The notes under the pieces were generated by a model, which was not told where the DNA came from, did not search any database, and saw nothing but the letters and a program-made list of their open reading frames with translations. A stretch of DNA of 64,000 nt from G963668185 sp965237445. GTDB taxonomy: Bacteria > Chloroflexota > Dehalococcoidia > Lucifugimonadales > G963668185. The DNA lies in NCBI GenBank assembly GCA_965237445.1, contig OZ250142.1, positions 744,001-808,000 of the forward strand. Direction: 5' to 3'. Made by a program: the position numbers and the translations under genes. This document shows positions 8,995-17,154 of the stretch, one piece after another. Position 1 is the first letter of the stretch. Each line of letters opens with the position of its first letter.

Positions 8995-9861
8995 ATGCGC
9001 ATAGGAGCAACGTTTCCGCAGACCGAGATCGGCAGCGATCCAGCAGCCATCCGCGATTACGCGCAGGCCGTCGAAGACATGGACTATACGCACATCCTGG
9101 CCTACGACCACGTGATAGGCGCGAATGCCGGGAGCAGACCTGGTTGGAGCGGCCCGTACACCAACGAGCACCCCTTCCATGAGATTTTCGTTCTACTAGG
9201 CTACCTAGCGGGCGTAACTACGGCTATTGAACTCGTGACAGGTATTGTAATTCTCCCTCAGCGTCAAACGGTGTTGGCGGCAAAGCAGGCAGCAGCGATT
9301 GACGTTCTGAGCGGCGGACGGCTGCGCCTTGGAGTTGGTGTTGGCTGGAACCCCGTGGAGTTCGAAGCGCTGGGAGAGGACTTCAGCAATCGGGGCCGTC
9401 GACAGGAAGAACAGATCGACGTCATGAGAAGGCTGTGGACGAACGATCTGGTCACGTTTGACGGAACGTGGCACCGAATCACTGACGCTGGAATTAGCCC
9501 GTTGCCGGTTCAACAGCCGATTCCGATATGGTTCGGCGGGGGCGCCGAAGCGACTCTGCGACGCATTGGACGCATGGGGGACGGTTGGATTCCACTTGGC
9601 GACCCGAACGAGGAAACAGCGGAGGCCATGGAGCGTGTCAGGAACTACGCCCGCGAAGCGGGACGCGATCCTTCCGCTCTGGGATTCGAGACGTCGATTA
9701 CGGTTGACGGCAAGAACCTCAATGCAGCCGGAGACTACATAGAGGCATGGAGGCGGATCGGAGGTACGCACCTGGTTGTCTCAACCATGAACTGTGACCT
9801 CGACTCGCCCGGAGCACACATCGAAGCCCTGCGCAACTTTAAGGAGGCGGTCCGTTTCTGA
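8995..9861 (+). CDS. LLM-class F420/flavin-dependent oxidoreductase
   Basis: Luciferase-like monooxygenase-fold protein, 288 aa. MRIGATFPQTEIGSDP, LAYDHV, GIVILPQRQTVLAAKQAAAID and LRLGVGVGWNPVEFEALG are typical of the F420-dependent TIGR03619-like LLM subfamilies. Start ATG 8995 follows GGAGGT; the open frame extends to 8911 without coding character. Whether the cofactor is F420 or FMN cannot be decided from sequence. Convergent with ftsH, 36 bp apart. Confidence 0.88.
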   Translation: MRIGATFPQTEIGSDPAAIRDYAQAVEDMDYTHILAYDHVIGANAGSRPGWSGPYTNEHPFHEIFVLLGYLAGVTTAIELVTGIVILPQRQTVLAAKQAAAIDVLSGGRLRLGVGVGWNPVEFEALGEDFSNRGRRQEEQIDVMRRLWTNDLVTFDGTWHRITDAGISPLPVQQPIPIWFGGGAEATLRRIGRMGDGWIPLGDPNEETAEAMERVRNYAREAGRDPSALGFETSITVDGKNLNAAGDYIEAWRRIGGTHLVVSTMNCDLDSPGAHIEALRNFKEAVRF

Positions 9862-9897
9862 GAGAAGGTTCAGTCGACGCGGCGCGCTGGTCTATAG

Positions 9898-11727
9898 CTA
9901 GTCTGCGGCGGCGGGACCCGGCTCAGGCACCGGCGAACTGAGTAGCTGCTGAAGTTGCTCGCCCTCTATGGTCTCGTTCTCAATAAGATAGCGAGACACC
10001 TGCTCGAGTTTTTGAATGTGCGTAGAAAGCAGATTCTTCGCCTTTGCGTAGGCCGAATCGACTAAGCTCTTGACCTCTTCGTCGATCGCCTCTGCCACAG
10101 CATCGCTGTAGTCTCGCTGTTCTGAAATCTCGCGGCCCAGGAACACCAACTCTTCCCTCTTGCCAAAGGTTCTTGGGCCAAGTTTGTCGCTCATCCCATA
10201 TCTTGTGATCATGGATCGGGCGATGGTGGTCGCCTTCTCCAAATCATCGCTGGAACCGGTGGTCACTTCACCGAACACAGCTTCCTCGGCAGCTCTACCC
10301 CCCATTGCGTAAGCGATCATGTCTTCAAACTGCGCCTTGGTCCAAAGATGCCGGTCTTCCGCAGGTATAGTACGCGTGTAGCCGCCCATCGAACCGCGGG
10401 AAATGACTGTAATCTTATAGACCGGGTCGGCGTTTGGAAGCAGGTGAGCCACTACGCCGTGGCCAGCCTCGTGATAGGCCGTCAGTTTCTTTTCGCGATC
10501 GCTGATAACGCGGCTCTTGCGGGCTGGCCCCGCGATCACTCGGTCGATTGACTCGGCGAATTCATCATGGCCCACTTCTTGCTTGGAGCGCCGAGCGGCC
10601 AGAATTGCAGACTCGTTCACGAGATTGGCGAGATCGGCGCCGCTGAATCCGGGCGTCTGCTTGGCAAGTGTCTCAAGGTCCACTTCGGTAGCAACCGGCT
10701 TTCCTTTGATGTGCACTTTGAGAATCTCTTCTCTGCCCCTGACGTCCGGATTGTCCAGCGTGACGCGCCTGTCAAACCTGCCAGGCCTCAATAGCGCGGG
10801 GTCCAATATGTCCGGCCGGTTGGTTGCGGCGACGATTATGATGTTCGTGCCCGTCTCAAAGCCGTCCATTTCCACCAGGATCTGGTTGAGAGTCTGCTCT
10901 CTCTCATCATGGCCGCCACCCAAGCCTGCTCCCCGATGTCTGCCGACAGCGTCAATTTCATCAACAAAGACTATGCAGGGCGCATTGCGCTTCGCCTGTT
11001 CGAACAGATCGCGAACCCTGGACGCGCCAACACCCACAAACATCTCCACGAACTCAGAACCGCTGATCGAGAAAAACGGGACTTCCGCTTCGCCGGCCAC
11101 GGCCCTGGCTAAGAGAGTCTTGCCAGTGCCGGGCGGGCCGATGAGGAGAACTCCTCTGGGAATGCGAGCGCCAAGAACTTGGAAGCGCTCAGGGTACTTC
11201 AGGAACTCCACGATTTCCTGGAGTTCGATCTTGGCTTCCTCTACTCCCGCAACGTCGGAGAAGCTCACGTTTGGCGTGTTACCCATGAGCATTCGAGCCT
11301 TGCTCTTGCCAAAGCTAAACGTTTGGCTTGTGTTGCCTTGAGCCTGACGCATCATGAAAAGCAGGACAGCGCCAAAGAAGATGATTGGCAGGAAGTTGAA
11401 GATAATACTGAACAGAGTTCCTAGCCCGGACGACCCCTGGACCTGAATGTTGACCCTGCTGACCGCCAGGTCCACTCCGGCTCCCTCGAGCGTGTCCACA
11501 ATGCTCGCGCCCTCTTCCTTGCGAGATGTGTACACTTCGCCACGTGTAGTGAGAACGTTAAGCTGTTCCCCCTTGACCTCAATGGTGTCTATCTCATTTC
11601 GCAAGGCCATTGAAATCACCTTGCTTATGGGCAACTCCTGGTTTCGACCTAACGAGTCCGGCAACAGCGTCAGGAAAATTGCCGCAAGAGCGACGATAAT
11701 CAACAGGTAAATGAAACTGTTACGCAT
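9898..11727 (-). CDS. ftsH: ATP-dependent zinc metalloprotease FtsH
   Basis: Membrane-anchored AAA+ protease, 609 aa. N-terminal membrane helix (residues about 5-25), small periplasmic domain, second helix near residues 105-125, Walker A GPPGTGKT near 200, Walker B IVFVDEIDAVG, SRH ATNRPDILDPALLRPGRFDR, and the zinc site HEAGH near 415. It degrades unassembled membrane proteins and regulatory factors. ATG 11727 is preferred over the in-frame TTG 11742. The divergent intergenic space to the peroxiredoxin gene contains a TG-extended TATACT box reading toward ftsH near 11920. Confidence 0.96.
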   Translation of the reverse strand: MRNSFIYLLIIVALAAIFLTLLPDSLGRNQELPISKVISMALRNEIDTIEVKGEQLNVLTTRGEVYTSRKEEGASIVDTLEGAGVDLAVSRVNIQVQGSSGLGTLFSIIFNFLPIIFFGAVLLFMMRQAQGNTSQTFSFGKSKARMLMGNTPNVSFSDVAGVEEAKIELQEIVEFLKYPERFQVLGARIPRGVLLIGPPGTGKTLLARAVAGEAEVPFFSISGSEFVEMFVGVGASRVRDLFEQAKRNAPCIVFVDEIDAVGRHRGAGLGGGHDEREQTLNQILVEMDGFETGTNIIIVAATNRPDILDPALLRPGRFDRRVTLDNPDVRGREEILKVHIKGKPVATEVDLETLAKQTPGFSGADLANLVNESAILAARRSKQEVGHDEFAESIDRVIAGPARKSRVISDREKKLTAYHEAGHGVVAHLLPNADPVYKITVISRGSMGGYTRTIPAEDRHLWTKAQFEDMIAYAMGGRAAEEAVFGEVTTGSSDDLEKATTIARSMITRYGMSDKLGPRTFGKREELVFLGREISEQRDYSDAVAEAIDEEVKSLVDSAYAKAKNLLSTHIQKLEQVSRYLIENETIEGEQLQQLLSSPVPEPGPAAAD

Positions 11728-11987
11728 CAACCTAGAGCCCAACGCCCAACCTGCTCCGGTTCAGAACCCTTAACTCCCCCACCATTCCGGCGGGATGGTT
11801 CATTCGGTCATTCAAGACAGCTAACTCGCCGATCTGTGCATGCCTTACATGTACGAATCACGGCGTTTGCCGTAAGCCACGGTGAATAGGCAAACTCAAG
11901 TTTAGTATAACAGAAGGTATGCGCCTGAGATTGCGAATAGAAGTGCCACAATGCGGGAAAGCACTCACCGGCAGTCTCTTCTGCCGC

Positions 11988-11996
11988 TGTTATAAT
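11988..11996 (+). promoter_or_regulatory. Extended -10 promoter of the peroxiredoxin gene
   Basis: TGT-TATAAT (TG-extended -10) ends 41 nt before the ATG of the selenocysteine-type peroxiredoxin. No -35 hexamer is obvious, as is common with extended -10 promoters. Confidence 0.5.
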
Positions 11997-12037
11997 GCGC
12001 TCCGTACCTTCCCAAAATCAACCTCGGGAGAATAGCA

Positions 12038-12499
12038 ATGGTAGCAGAGATAGGGCGGTCGGCGCCCGATTTCACGGTTCCCGCACACAGCGGCGACGAC
12101 GTGACGCTTAGCCAGTTCAGAGGCAAGAAGAATGTCTTGCTCTCGTTTCACATCTTTTCGTTCACCGGCGGCTGAACGGACCAAGTATCTTCGTTCCGTG
12201 CGAACAACCACAAGTTTGAAGAAGTGAATACTCAGATACTGGGAATCAGCGCAGACAGCCAACACGTCCAGCGCGCATTCTCCTCATCCTTGGGCACAAT
12301 TCCCTATCCGATTCTGTCCGATTTCCATCCTCACGGGGAGGTATCCAAGGCATACGACGTGTACATGGAGAACGTCGGCGCTCCCCGAAGATCGGTGTTC
12401 CTGATCGACAAGGAGGGGGTGCTCAGGCACAAGGAGACCTACACCCGGGCAACTGATATTGACGTAGACGATCTCATAGAAAAGGCCTCAAAGTTGTAA
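12038..12499 (+). CDS. Peroxiredoxin (AhpC/TSA family), candidate selenoprotein with in-frame TGA = Sec46
   Basis: Reading from ATG 12038 (GGGAG ribosome site) to TAA 12499 gives 153 aa with one internal TGA at 12173-12175. The frame on both sides is peroxiredoxin: RSAPDFTVPAHSGDDVTLSQF, then LLSFHIFSFTGG-U-TDQVSSFR, then ILGISADS, YPILSDF, GAPRRSVFLIDKEGVLRH. The TGA falls exactly where the peroxidatic Cys stands in the family TxxC motif. No other Cys exists in the protein, so without Sec it would have no redox residue. TGA is an ordinary stop elsewhere in the window (for example nadE), so this is recoding rather than a changed code. A hairpin follows the TGA. A nonsense mutation of a Cys codon or a sequence error is the alternative. 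Sec machinery (selA-D) is not in the window. Confidence 0.8.
12176..12214 (+). promoter_or_regulatory. Candidate bacterial SECIS element
   Basis: RNA structure immediately 3' of the recoded UGA. Option A: ACGGAC pairs with GTTCCGT (one bulged U) and, after a C-C mismatch, AAG pairs with CTT (12176-12199), loop UAU only about 10 nt from the UGA. Option B: GTTC pairs with GAAC around loop CGUGC (12193-12205), possibly extended by CTT/AAG; its loop starts 21 nt after the UGA and has G at loop position 2, which better fits the spacing described for bacterial SECIS. The two are mutually exclusive. Confidence 0.5.
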
Positions 12500-12519
12500 T
12501 CGAGGCCGGTCGCGCATCG

Positions 12520-12550
12520 TTGAGGGCCGTACCACGAGGTGCGGCCTCAA
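12520..12550 (+). terminator. Hairpin after the peroxiredoxin gene
   Basis: Long inverted repeat TTGAGG(G)CCGTACC-ACGA-GGTGCGGCCTCAA with one bulge, 20 nt after the stop codon and before trmI. Only a weak T-run (TCTAT) follows, so termination may be partial. Confidence 0.55.
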
Positions 12551-12584
12551 TCTATCCGATCCAGCCGGACACAACCTACCAGCT

Positions 12585-13427
12585 ATGCAAAGCTCAGACG
12601 CGCATGTCTTCAAAGAAGGTGATCACGCCACGATAACGGACCGCCGCGGGCGGCGACACCTTGTTCTCCTAGGACAGGGGGACCGATTCGAAAGTCACCT
12701 GGGATTCGTTACCCACGACGCAATCATTGGCAGTGCTCACGGCTCTCGAATCAAGACTAACAGAGGCCACAAGCTTCTTGTCCTGCCGCCTACACTGGCA
12801 GAACACACTCTCTACATGCCCCGCATTGCGACAGTTGTGTATCCAAAGGATTTGGGCTCCATTTTGGTGTACGGCGACATCTTTCCCGGCGCAAATGTAG
12901 TCGAGGCAGGCGCGGGATCGGGCGCGGTAACGATGACACTCGCGCGGGCGATCGGCCCAAAGGGGCACTTGACGACGTACGACCTCCGCGAGGACATGAT
13001 CGAGCGCGCCAGTACGAACGCCGCCAATGCATTGGGTGAAACTTCAAACGTGACCTTCAAGATTGGGGACGTGTACGAAGGATTCGACGAAACGAACGTA
13101 GACCGCATAGTGCTTGACCTGCCAGAGCCGTGGCACACCGTGCCGCACGCGGCCTGTTCACTCGCACCGGGAGGCCTGATCCTGTGCTTCCTACCCACCG
13201 TCCTCCAGGTGCACGACCTTACGATCGCACTTAGGAAGTCCGGAAGGTTCGACGCGATTGAGACGCTGGAAGTAATGATGAGGCAGTGGAGTGTCGGCAC
13301 CCGCAGCGTACGGCCAAATCACCGAATGGTTGGCCATACGGGGTTCATAACCACGGCGAGGCTCTGCGAACTTAAACTTAGCGACGAATCTGACGAACCG
13401 CAAGGCCGCGATCAGCAGCCCGCATAG
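12585..13427 (+). CDS. trmI: tRNA (adenine(58)-N1)-methyltransferase
   Basis: SAM-dependent enzyme forming m1A58 in the T-loop of tRNAs; usually a homotetramer. 280 aa. The N-terminal beta domain (about 1-80) precedes LPPTLAEHTLYMPRIATVVYPKDLG and the Rossmann motif VVEAGAGSGAVTMTLARAIG near residue 105; DIIERAS-like and VDRIVLDLPEPW follow, the latter being the active-site region. ATG 12585 is used; no strong ribosome site. Same strand as the peroxiredoxin, convergent with the MidA-like gene with only 4 bp between stops. Confidence 0.94.
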   Translation: MQSSDAHVFKEGDHATITDRRGRRHLVLLGQGDRFESHLGFVTHDAIIGSAHGSRIKTNRGHKLLVLPPTLAEHTLYMPRIATVVYPKDLGSILVYGDIFPGANVVEAGAGSGAVTMTLARAIGPKGHLTTYDLREDMIERASTNAANALGETSNVTFKIGDVYEGFDETNVDRIVLDLPEPWHTVPHAACSLAPGGLILCFLPTVLQVHDLTIALRKSGRFDAIETLEVMMRQWSVGTRSVRPNHRMVGHTGFITTARLCELKLSDESDEPQGRDQQPA

Positions 13428-13431
13428 GAGA

Positions 13432-14694
13432 TCAATCCAACGACGGCCAAAGTTCCTCCAGTTCAATCGTAGCCCCTGCATGTCTGCCTTCTCCGAGAGG
13501 AAGGCGATCACCCTTGCTCAAAGGTAAGGTCGATGAGGCGGCACAGCCCGGACACTCAAGGGGAGATTCGAGCAATTCTTCAAGCTTGCTGACTACCAAG
13601 CCCTTCGATTGAAAGAGCCACTTGAAGCCTCCCAGTCCGTCTGGGTTTACCAACTCTTCAATGGCCAAGCGGTTCTGTGCACGCAACGACGGGGAGAGCG
13701 AGATCCAAGAAGGCTGTTCGACCACATCGCGAATACCCAGAGCCATCAGCGCCATGGCCTGAGTTGCCATCCATCGTGAGCGGAGTCCCACCACGGCACC
13801 TTCCTCCTCCAATGCGCTGAAGTCTACGCTAGCTGTGATGTCCTGCGTGCCGATTCCCGAGTACGGCGCATTGCCAATCCGGTGGCGCTGGAACGTACGG
13901 AGCGTGCCTGCGCCGCGTGCTGACGAGTAGAGATGGCGTGATTGATCACCGTAGTCGATGGTCAACACAACGCCTCGACTCAACGCACCAGCAAGCTGCG
14001 CCATGAACGGCCGGACACCAAGGTTAACTTCGCCCCGGAAACCGTCGGGCAGCTGAATGTCTAGCTTTGTCAGCCTTTCCTCAATCAATGGCGTCGATGG
14101 CTCGCCAAGCTCTTCCTGGATTTCATCTCCGTCCAAAGTGACGTAGATCTCCTGGACCGCGCCGGACCTGATCTGGAACCGATGAACCGGGAAGGCGTCG
14201 ACAAGCTCGTTGGAGAGTACAAGTCCGGCTACATTGCGAAGCGGCACGCCGCAGGCGACAAGCTGCTCAAAGCCAGCGCCAGAGGGCCGCTTGTCTGCGC
14301 GGGTCCTGTCTATGGCCAAGTAGCACAGGGCGTTGTAGAAGTCTTCGCATAGGTCCCCAGCGTACGAGGTGAAGTCTTTAGCCAGTTGCAAGTTGCCCGA
14401 TCCCAACTCGACTACATCAAAGCGGAAAAGACGGCCGGAGAGGTCCCAAACGCGATGTGCCAGCCTTGCAAGCAGCGCGCCAAAGGCAGGATGGACTTCG
14501 GGGCTTGTAAAGTAATCGCCGAGGGGGCCGCGGGTATAGTATCCGCCGACCTGATCATAGAGCGCGATCTCAGCAAACTCGGCGAACGTTATGCGCCCGC
14601 GTTCGCGTATGCGCCGGCGAACCTCGGCCTCAGCGGGGTGAGCTACTTGCGAGCTTGCCTCGCGCGACGGCGCTGGGCGCCTCCCCCGTCCCAT
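13432..14694 (-). CDS. MidA-family class I SAM-dependent methyltransferase
   Basis: 420 aa, related to mitochondrial MidA/NDUFAF7 (COG1565/DUF185), which methylates an arginine of a complex I subunit. Motifs seen: GRITFAEFAEIALY, QVGGYYTRGPLGDYFTSPEVHPAFG, the SAM loop FDVVELGSGNLQLAKD, VLSNELVDAFPVHRF and VLTIDYGDQS. Whether the bacterial protein acts on complex I is not known. ATG 14694 has a GGAG site; the frame is open to 14748. Its first 52 nt overlap the end of the small zinc-ribbon gene upstream, suggesting coupled translation. Confidence 0.85.
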   Translation of the reverse strand: MGRGRRPAPSREASSQVAHPAEAEVRRRIRERGRITFAEFAEIALYDQVGGYYTRGPLGDYFTSPEVHPAFGALLARLAHRVWDLSGRLFRFDVVELGSGNLQLAKDFTSYAGDLCEDFYNALCYLAIDRTRADKRPSGAGFEQLVACGVPLRNVAGLVLSNELVDAFPVHRFQIRSGAVQEIYVTLDGDEIQEELGEPSTPLIEERLTKLDIQLPDGFRGEVNLGVRPFMAQLAGALSRGVVLTIDYGDQSRHLYSSARGAGTLRTFQRHRIGNAPYSGIGTQDITASVDFSALEEEGAVVGLRSRWMATQAMALMALGIRDVVEQPSWISLSPSLRAQNRLAIEELVNPDGLGGFKWLFQSKGLVVSKLEELLESPLECPGCAASSTLPLSKGDRLPLGEGRHAGATIELEELWPSLD

Positions 14695-14831
14695 CCCGTC
14701 TCCATCATCGAGTTTCGAAACTCCCGAAGTTCGCCACAGTTCTTGCAAGCTCCCCCACTGGTTGGCCCGTTTGGACTGTCAATGACCCAGTAATGGCTGC
14801 ATTCGGCCGCCGGATCTTTCTGCTCATTCAA
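14643..14831 (-). CDS. Small CxxC protein upstream of the MidA-like gene
   Basis: 62 aa with TTG start 9 nt behind AAGGAG. The core CSHYWVIDSPNGPTSGGACKNCGELREFRNS contains a Cys/His at the front and a CxxC, plausibly a single zinc site; the tail is basic (RRRARQ). I recognise the pattern (HxWVIxSPNGPTSxGxCxxCGxxREFxNS) as recurring in Chloroflexota small proteins of unknown function. It overlaps the methyltransferase gene by 52 nt in another frame. Function unknown; RNA or protein binding is only a guess. Confidence 0.65.
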   Translation of the reverse strand: MNEQKDPAAECSHYWVIDSPNGPTSGGACKNCGELREFRNSMMETGWDGGGAQRRRARQARK

Positions 14832-14883
14832 TCCGATCTCTCCTTCAGGTCATCGCTCCTCTTCAGCCGAAGCGATTCGATCA

Positions 14884-16026
14884 CTACTTGCGTTCTTCCA
14901 AAGGGATGAACTGGCGGTTATCGGGACCAACATAGTGAAGCCTCGGGCGAAGAATTATGTTGTTCTCCAGCTGTTCAACAAACTGCAAGATCCAGCCCGG
15001 TATGCGACCTATAGCGAAGATCGGGACGAACAGGTCCTCCGGTATGTCTAGCAGGTAGTACATCGCGCCGGACCAAAAGTCGACGTTCTCGGCTACGCCC
15101 CTCCTAGCATAAGGCTCCATTGTCTCGGAGACGGCCTCGAGAATCGAGAACCATTGGGGCTGGTCTTTCCGCTCACCCAGCTGTTTGGTGCCCTGCTTGA
15201 TATGTTTGGCCCTAGGGTCAATCGTCCGATAGACCCGGTGTCCGAAACCCATGACACGGCCCCCGCCGGCCAAGAGGTCCCGTACATAGCCGGCCGCATT
15301 CTCAGGACTGCCTATCTCCATCGCCATTGCCATCACGCCCTCAGCAGCTCCGCCGTGCGACGGCCCCTTCAGAACGCTGATGCCCGCAGTGATGGCGCAG
15401 TGAAGGTCTGCGATCGTGGAGGCGGTAACCCTGGCAGCGAACGATGACGCGTTTACGCCATGTTCAGCGTGAAGTACAAAGTCTTTGTCCAGCAGAGCCG
15501 CGTCTTCCGGGTGCGGCTTCTCGGCGAAGAGGCAGTACAGGAAGTTGGCCGCAAGAGAAAGATCGGCGGAGGGGGGCACGGGTTGCAGACCCTGTCGGAT
15601 CCGGTGATGGGCAGTGACTATCTGCGGCGCCTGCGCCGTCAACCGCACTCCCTTTCGCAGGGTCGCCTCCACGGACATGTCATCTACTTCCGAGTCGAAT
15701 GCCGCCAGAGCCGAGATTGCAGTCCTTAGAACGTCCATGGGATGGGAGTTCTTGACCAGCCGAATTACACCGATGATCTCCTCGGGGAGGGCGCGCCAGG
15801 AGCGGAGTTCGGACTCGAACTCATCAAGTTGGGATGCGTTGGGCAGGTCGCCGTATAGGAGGAGGTGTACGACCTCTTCGAACGTCGAGTGCTCTGCGAG
15901 GTCGTTTATGTCGTATCCACGGTAGAGTAACCGACCGGTTTGGCCGTCGATGAAGCTGGCCTCGGTCCGGTCTATATATATTCCGCGGAGGCCCCGGTTA
16001 AGACGGACCTTCCGATCCTCGGTCAT
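14884..16026 (-). CDS. gltA: Citrate synthase
   Basis: Condenses acetyl-CoA and oxaloacetate. 380 aa, the short (type I, Gram-positive/archaeal style) form without the N-terminal extension of E. coli GltA. Catalytic residues lie in LHAEHGVNASSFAARVTAST (His), GFGHRVYRTIDPRAKH (His, Arg) and VDFWSGAMYYLL (Asp replaced by the usual VDFYSG-type segment; the conserved D of NVDFWSG is present). Family members can also be methylcitrate synthases, which motifs alone cannot exclude. It is divergent from rex, 318 bp apart. Confidence 0.94.
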   Translation of the reverse strand: MTEDRKVRLNRGLRGIYIDRTEASFIDGQTGRLLYRGYDINDLAEHSTFEEVVHLLLYGDLPNASQLDEFESELRSWRALPEEIIGVIRLVKNSHPMDVLRTAISALAAFDSEVDDMSVEATLRKGVRLTAQAPQIVTAHHRIRQGLQPVPPSADLSLAANFLYCLFAEKPHPEDAALLDKDFVLHAEHGVNASSFAARVTASTIADLHCAITAGISVLKGPSHGGAAEGVMAMAMEIGSPENAAGYVRDLLAGGGRVMGFGHRVYRTIDPRAKHIKQGTKQLGERKDQPQWFSILEAVSETMEPYARRGVAENVDFWSGAMYYLLDIPEDLFVPIFAIGRIPGWILQFVEQLENNIILRPRLHYVGPDNRQFIPLEERK

Positions 16027-16234
16027 GGCGGCGGCTCTATTCGATATGGTCCGACGAATCGCGGACTAGACTAGGAAACCAGCAACGGTTCGGGGGTGGC
16101 AGGACTGTGGGAGCAACAACAAACCGGTAGTGAAACGATTCGCCATCGACACCAAGCGACGCAGCAACTCTAGCAGTTGCCGAATATCGCTGTCAATCAG
16201 GTTCAAACCTACTGGAGCATGCAGCAAGCTGAAT

Positions 16235-16263
16235 TTGACGGTGATTGTGAATGAAGTTACAAT
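16235..16263 (+). promoter_or_regulatory. rex promoter
   Basis: TTGACG (16235-16240), 17-bp spacer, TACAAT (16258-16263). Near-consensus sigma-70 promoter reading toward rex, with the Rex operator lying in its spacer and -10. Confidence 0.75.
16245..16262. promoter_or_regulatory. Rex operator (autoregulatory)
   Basis: TTGTGAATGAAGTTACAA: one half-site TTGTGA is perfect, the other TTACAA differs by one base from the Rex consensus TTGTGA-N6-TCACAA. It covers the spacer and -10 of the rex promoter, so bound Rex would block polymerase. Because citrate synthase is divergent from the same region, it could be affected too. Confidence 0.75.
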
Positions 16264-16344
16264 GTTATATCTCCTCGCAAGTCCCGCGTTCAGACCACAC
16301 ATCCCCGCCTATCATCAATAGTGCCTGTCTTCTAAGGAAACCGG

Positions 16345-17013
16345 ATGGACTCAACTGAAGTCCCAGAGGTTGTAGTCAGCCGCCTGCCCATGTATGTCCG
16401 GGCACTGTCGCAGCTTCAGCTCGACGGGAGCCGAGTGGTCAGCTCGCAGGACCTGGGCGCGCGCCTGCAGATGACCCCCGCCCAGATACGCAAGGACCTG
16501 AGCTACTTCGGCAGGTTCGGCAAGCAGGGGCGCGGATACAACGTCACCTCCCTGGCAACTCAGCTTCGAATGATCCTCGGCCTTGACCGGGACTGGCGGA
16601 CTTGCCTCGTGGGAGTGGGGCGGCTTGGACGAGCGATCATCAGTTACCCAGGATTCGCACCGCAAGGATTCAAGATAGTGGCCATCTTCGACGGGGACCC
16701 GTCACAGATTGGGAGCGCTATCGGAAATCTGAGGGTGCGGAGCATGGAGGACCTGTCGGAAGCGGTCCACAGCCAAGGTATCGTCATCGGCATCGTTGCC
16801 GTTCCTGCCGAACAGGCGCAATCGGTAATCGATCAGCTTGTGGAAGCGGGCGTCTTCGGTATTCTCAACTACGCCCCCACGGCACCGCGCATCCCAGATG
16901 ACGTGGTGATGCGAAACATCGACCCCGTGCTTTCCCTGCAGTCCATGACCTACTACCTCAGGAAAGAACAGGAGCGCAGAGGGCTGATACCGCAGCGGCT
17001 GAGGGTCTGCTGA
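16345..17013 (+). CDS. rex: Redox-sensing transcriptional repressor Rex
   Basis: 222 aa homodimeric repressor that binds DNA when NADH/NAD+ is low and releases it when NADH rises. N-terminal winged helix with RLPMYVRALSQL and VSSQDLGARLQMTPAQIRKDLSYFGRFGKQGRGY (recognition helix, residues about 35-70); Rossmann domain with LVGVGRLGRAIISY near residue 90 and NYAPTAP; C-terminal swapped helix LQSMTYYLRKEQERR. All hallmark motifs are intact. ATG 16345 follows AAGGAAACC. A Rex site overlaps its own promoter, and a second Rex-like site lies at the ATP synthase promoter. Confidence 0.97.
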   Translation: MDSTEVPEVVVSRLPMYVRALSQLQLDGSRVVSSQDLGARLQMTPAQIRKDLSYFGRFGKQGRGYNVTSLATQLRMILGLDRDWRTCLVGVGRLGRAIISYPGFAPQGFKIVAIFDGDPSQIGSAIGNLRVRSMEDLSEAVHSQGIVIGIVAVPAEQAQSVIDQLVEAGVFGILNYAPTAPRIPDDVVMRNIDPVLSLQSMTYYLRKEQERRGLIPQRLRVC

Positions 17014-17154
17014 CCTAAGGCTTCGACCGGAATCAACAGAAGCTCTCGGCGCCAGTCTGTTCCGGACCTCCTGACCCTCAGTAGCCGCCCTTCGAGGTCA
17101 CCTGGGCGGCGCCAAATGAGCGGGAAAAAGGACCTGTTCAAGTAGGGGAATTCT

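Noticed and set aside
12224..12499. Stand-alone 91-codon peroxiredoxin fragment
   Set aside because: It is the downstream part of the frame starting at 12038, in phase across the TGA; no ribosome site at 12224.
12038..12499. TGA read as Trp or Gly by a changed genetic code
   Set aside because: TGA ends normal genes in the window (nadE, nusA and others), and the codon sits exactly at the catalytic residue, so local Sec recoding fits better.
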